Notes under the pieces: model-generated
What the model was told of the DNA's origin: nothing
Database searches by the model: none
Seen by the model: only the letters and a program-made list of their open reading frames with translations
Shown: positions 62,065 through 64,000 of the stretch, in pieces
How positions within the stretch are numbered: position 1 is the first letter of the stretch
Layout of the letters: every line of letters begins with the position of its first letter
Source of the DNA: Litoditis marina
Lineage: Eukaryota > Nematoda > Chromadorea > Rhabditida > Rhabditidae
Direction: 5' to 3'
DNA: 64,000 nt
NCBI GenBank assembly: GCA_964036275.1
Contig: OZ038435.1
Location: 34,227,728 to 34,291,727 of the forward strand
Translations under genes and position numbers: made by a program

Positions 62065-63063
62065 AACACGTTTGAACTGGGAAATAGCGTAGTCAGTACG
62101 CGTTTGATTGAATGTAATTGAGTTCCTCTGACTGTTGGCTGTGAAGTCATTTGGAAACTAGGCTCAACTACACACAATCTTGACCACGTTCACAATTTTC
62201 AGGCTTCACTTTTTTGATTGGCAGTTACAGAGAAAACAAAAAAGATTCTCACTTTGTAAATACGAAGAGCTCAGTTACGTGCGTTTCGGGATTTCTCAGC
62301 AATAAAATACATTACGCAAACAAACAGCAAAGATCGGTAGAGTTTGCGAATTGTACTTGTCCAGCTGCTTCGGGTTTAGAGTTTTAGGTTCTACGACAAT
62401 AAATGCTTAATTACTAGTTACGTCAGCCCTATTGAAATCTCGAAAAGTTCGTAAGACGTTTCTCATAAAAACTGCACCTTTTCGTAATCTACATACAACC
62501 TCTTATTTGGTTCGTACAATCAACTTTTTCAGAAATTGGGAAGCGTTTTGGGGAAAGATGCAGTGATATCAACGATGTATAAAATCGGTATACACAATGT
62601 TTCAAGTTTGTAAAACGATGTAAGATGCTTGAATAGATGGTAAAATGGTTATGTATTTAGCTATGCTGTCCAGTTAGGCGTGGACGTTGGCGCAGTCTAT
62701 AACTCGATTCAACCCACTTCTAATTAAAATGCGGAAAAATCATGATGCTAAAGATGTTTGATATAAGAAGTGCTCAATTGGAAATAACAAAGAGAAAACG
62801 TATATGGTTTGTATTGTCATTACTCTCATATTACACATGTCTATAGTAGTCAAATGTCTACCCTACTCGACCTATGACAACGTATCACTGGCGTAATCGT
62901 AACTAAAACCATAAACCGTTCACTAAAAGTTAATGGTACAGTCACTACGAACATGTTGAGCACAAAACGCAACATGTTGAGCACAGAAACTCAGAAACGT
63001 GCAATGAAAAAGTGCACGATTCTTCATCAGAATTCTTACTTCACGTGACTATTCGATTTACTT
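62065..63063. other. Intergenic, MITE-C copy 4 at the end
   Basis: AT-rich. A family-C fold-back occupies 62936-63073, with an internal AACATGTTGAGCACA duplication. No gene seen in the rest. Confidence 0.45.
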
Positions 63064-63416
63064 CTAGTATAACCGCCTTCTATCTTGAGGCTCACAATAT
63101 GAAGACGGGCTCACACCTCTGAACACACACCAAACGGGGACCTGTTGTAGAAAAGTGGATAGACTCGTCACGTTCAACGTTTCATCCAGTTTACTACTGT
63201 CGTACTCACAACTAAAAAAACAAGACAAACTCACCCAAAAACTGATATATCCATACGTCGAGGTCCTTTTATACTGCTTCACGCGCTCAATGTTTTCCGT
63301 GAAATCTACTTTTTCTCTCACGTATTTCTCATCATATGGCTGATTGCTGTAAACATTATTATAATTGTTTTCGTTATCGTGGGAATACTTCAATTTGAAA
63401 ACATGGCTAAAACGAC
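63064..63416 (-). CDS. Fragment of an unrecognised gene (C-terminal part?)
   Basis: A 3' splice site (TTTCAG) at 63418-63417 opens a frame of about 115 residues: RFSHVFKLKYSHDNENNYNN, DEKYVREKVDFTENIERVKQ and GYISFWVSLSCFFSCEYDSS. It either ends at the stop near 63064 or is spliced at the GTGAGT after ISFW (63235). Hydrophilic and Asn-rich with one short hydrophobic stretch. Upstream exons should lie beyond 63416, possibly beyond the window. Confidence 0.3.
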
Positions 63417-63772
63417 CTGAAATTACATAAAATCATTCATAACAATATTGTGAATAACGCATGATGATAAGCTTTGATTTTACACTCTTTTGGAGAACTT
63501 GAGCGATGCTAGTACTAAGCTACGTTTTCTGCTATGACATGACTTTGTTCCACCCACTCTTAACCCTCTACAGTAATCTGCTCGAGCATCCAGATTAAAG
63601 TTTGGTACGTTGACGTTTTTGTATTTTCCTCAATTTTTGGTAATGTCTTTTGCAGCTTTACCACTACAAATTCTGGAAGTTTGAAAACGAAATAATGAAC
63701 TATTCATTAGAACAAGCCTCCTGAATATTCGATGGATTACTGTAGAAGGACATGGATTGGTGAAACAGACTA

Positions 63773-63905
63773 TACTGCTAGTCAATTGCACAGTCACGTG
63801 AATCATGTTAAGCACAGCAGAACTCCGAAACGTGCAATGAAAAAGTGCACGTTAACTTAGTAGAATGCTGATGTTACGTGATTATTCATCTTACTTCTAG
63901 TATAG
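63773..63905. repeat. Fold-back MITE family C, copy 5
   Basis: TATACTGCTAGTCAATTGCA to TTACTTCTAGTATA, with AGTCACGTGAAT and the AACGTGCAATGAAAAAGTGC core shared with 5992-6121. Confidence 0.8.
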
Positions 63906-64000
63906 AATGAAACAATCAATACACGTACATCAATATTCCGCAGAGCAGGTATGGTTTTGTTTTCAAGGATCGGCTGTTATAGATTTTTGGAAAAATCCTA

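Overview
The window looks like nuclear DNA of a small-intron invertebrate, most likely a nematode. The genes have many short exons with TTTNCAG-type 3' splice sites. Several start codons sit a few bases downstream of a 3' splice site with no obvious 5' exon, as expected for spliced-leader trans-splicing. One gene encodes a seven-helix receptor of nematode-chemoreceptor style. The species call is inference. Exon borders below were worked out by hand from GT/AG sites and reading-frame continuity, so single-base errors are possible.

Layout. 0.2-4.5 kb (+): a PUF/Pumilio RNA-binding protein. 5.3-10.6 kb (-): an unrecognised acidic/Ser-rich protein with a C-terminal membrane anchor. 11.6-16.3 kb (-): a full-length N-myristoyltransferase. 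18.0-26.1 kb (-): a gene with seven BRCA2-type BRC (RAD51-binding) repeats, a Phe-Pro-Phe-Lys motif and then RPA70-like DNA-binding parts including a Cys4 zinc ribbon. This BRC-RPA chimera is the most interesting object here. 26.7-29.9 kb: a young LTR retrotransposon (4-bp target duplication, near-identical LTRs) with one intact gag ORF and no pol. 30.7-33.8 kb and 35.0-36.5 kb (+): two unrecognised multi-pass membrane proteins. 37.2-40.2 kb (+): an unrecognised soluble protein. 45.3-49.4 kb and 51.8-56.6 kb (+): two complete paralogous family-31 glycosyltransferases with nearly the same intron pattern. 57.3-61.8 kb (-): the seven-helix receptor. The right edge holds a fragment of one more minus-strand gene.

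The rest is dominated by short non-autonomous mobile elements: a tRNA-derived SINE family (seven copies), a second tRNA-like SINE with an (ATT)n tail, at least eight fold-back or MITE-like families, TIR elements filled with tandem repeats, a 165-bp-arm hairpin and an exon-derived minisatellite. One fold-back element supplies the 3' splice site of a PUF exon.

The genes do not form an obvious pathway. The neighbourhood mixes housekeeping functions (myristoylation, recombination, RNA control) with lineage-expanded surface and secretory families (GT31, receptor, multi-pass proteins).
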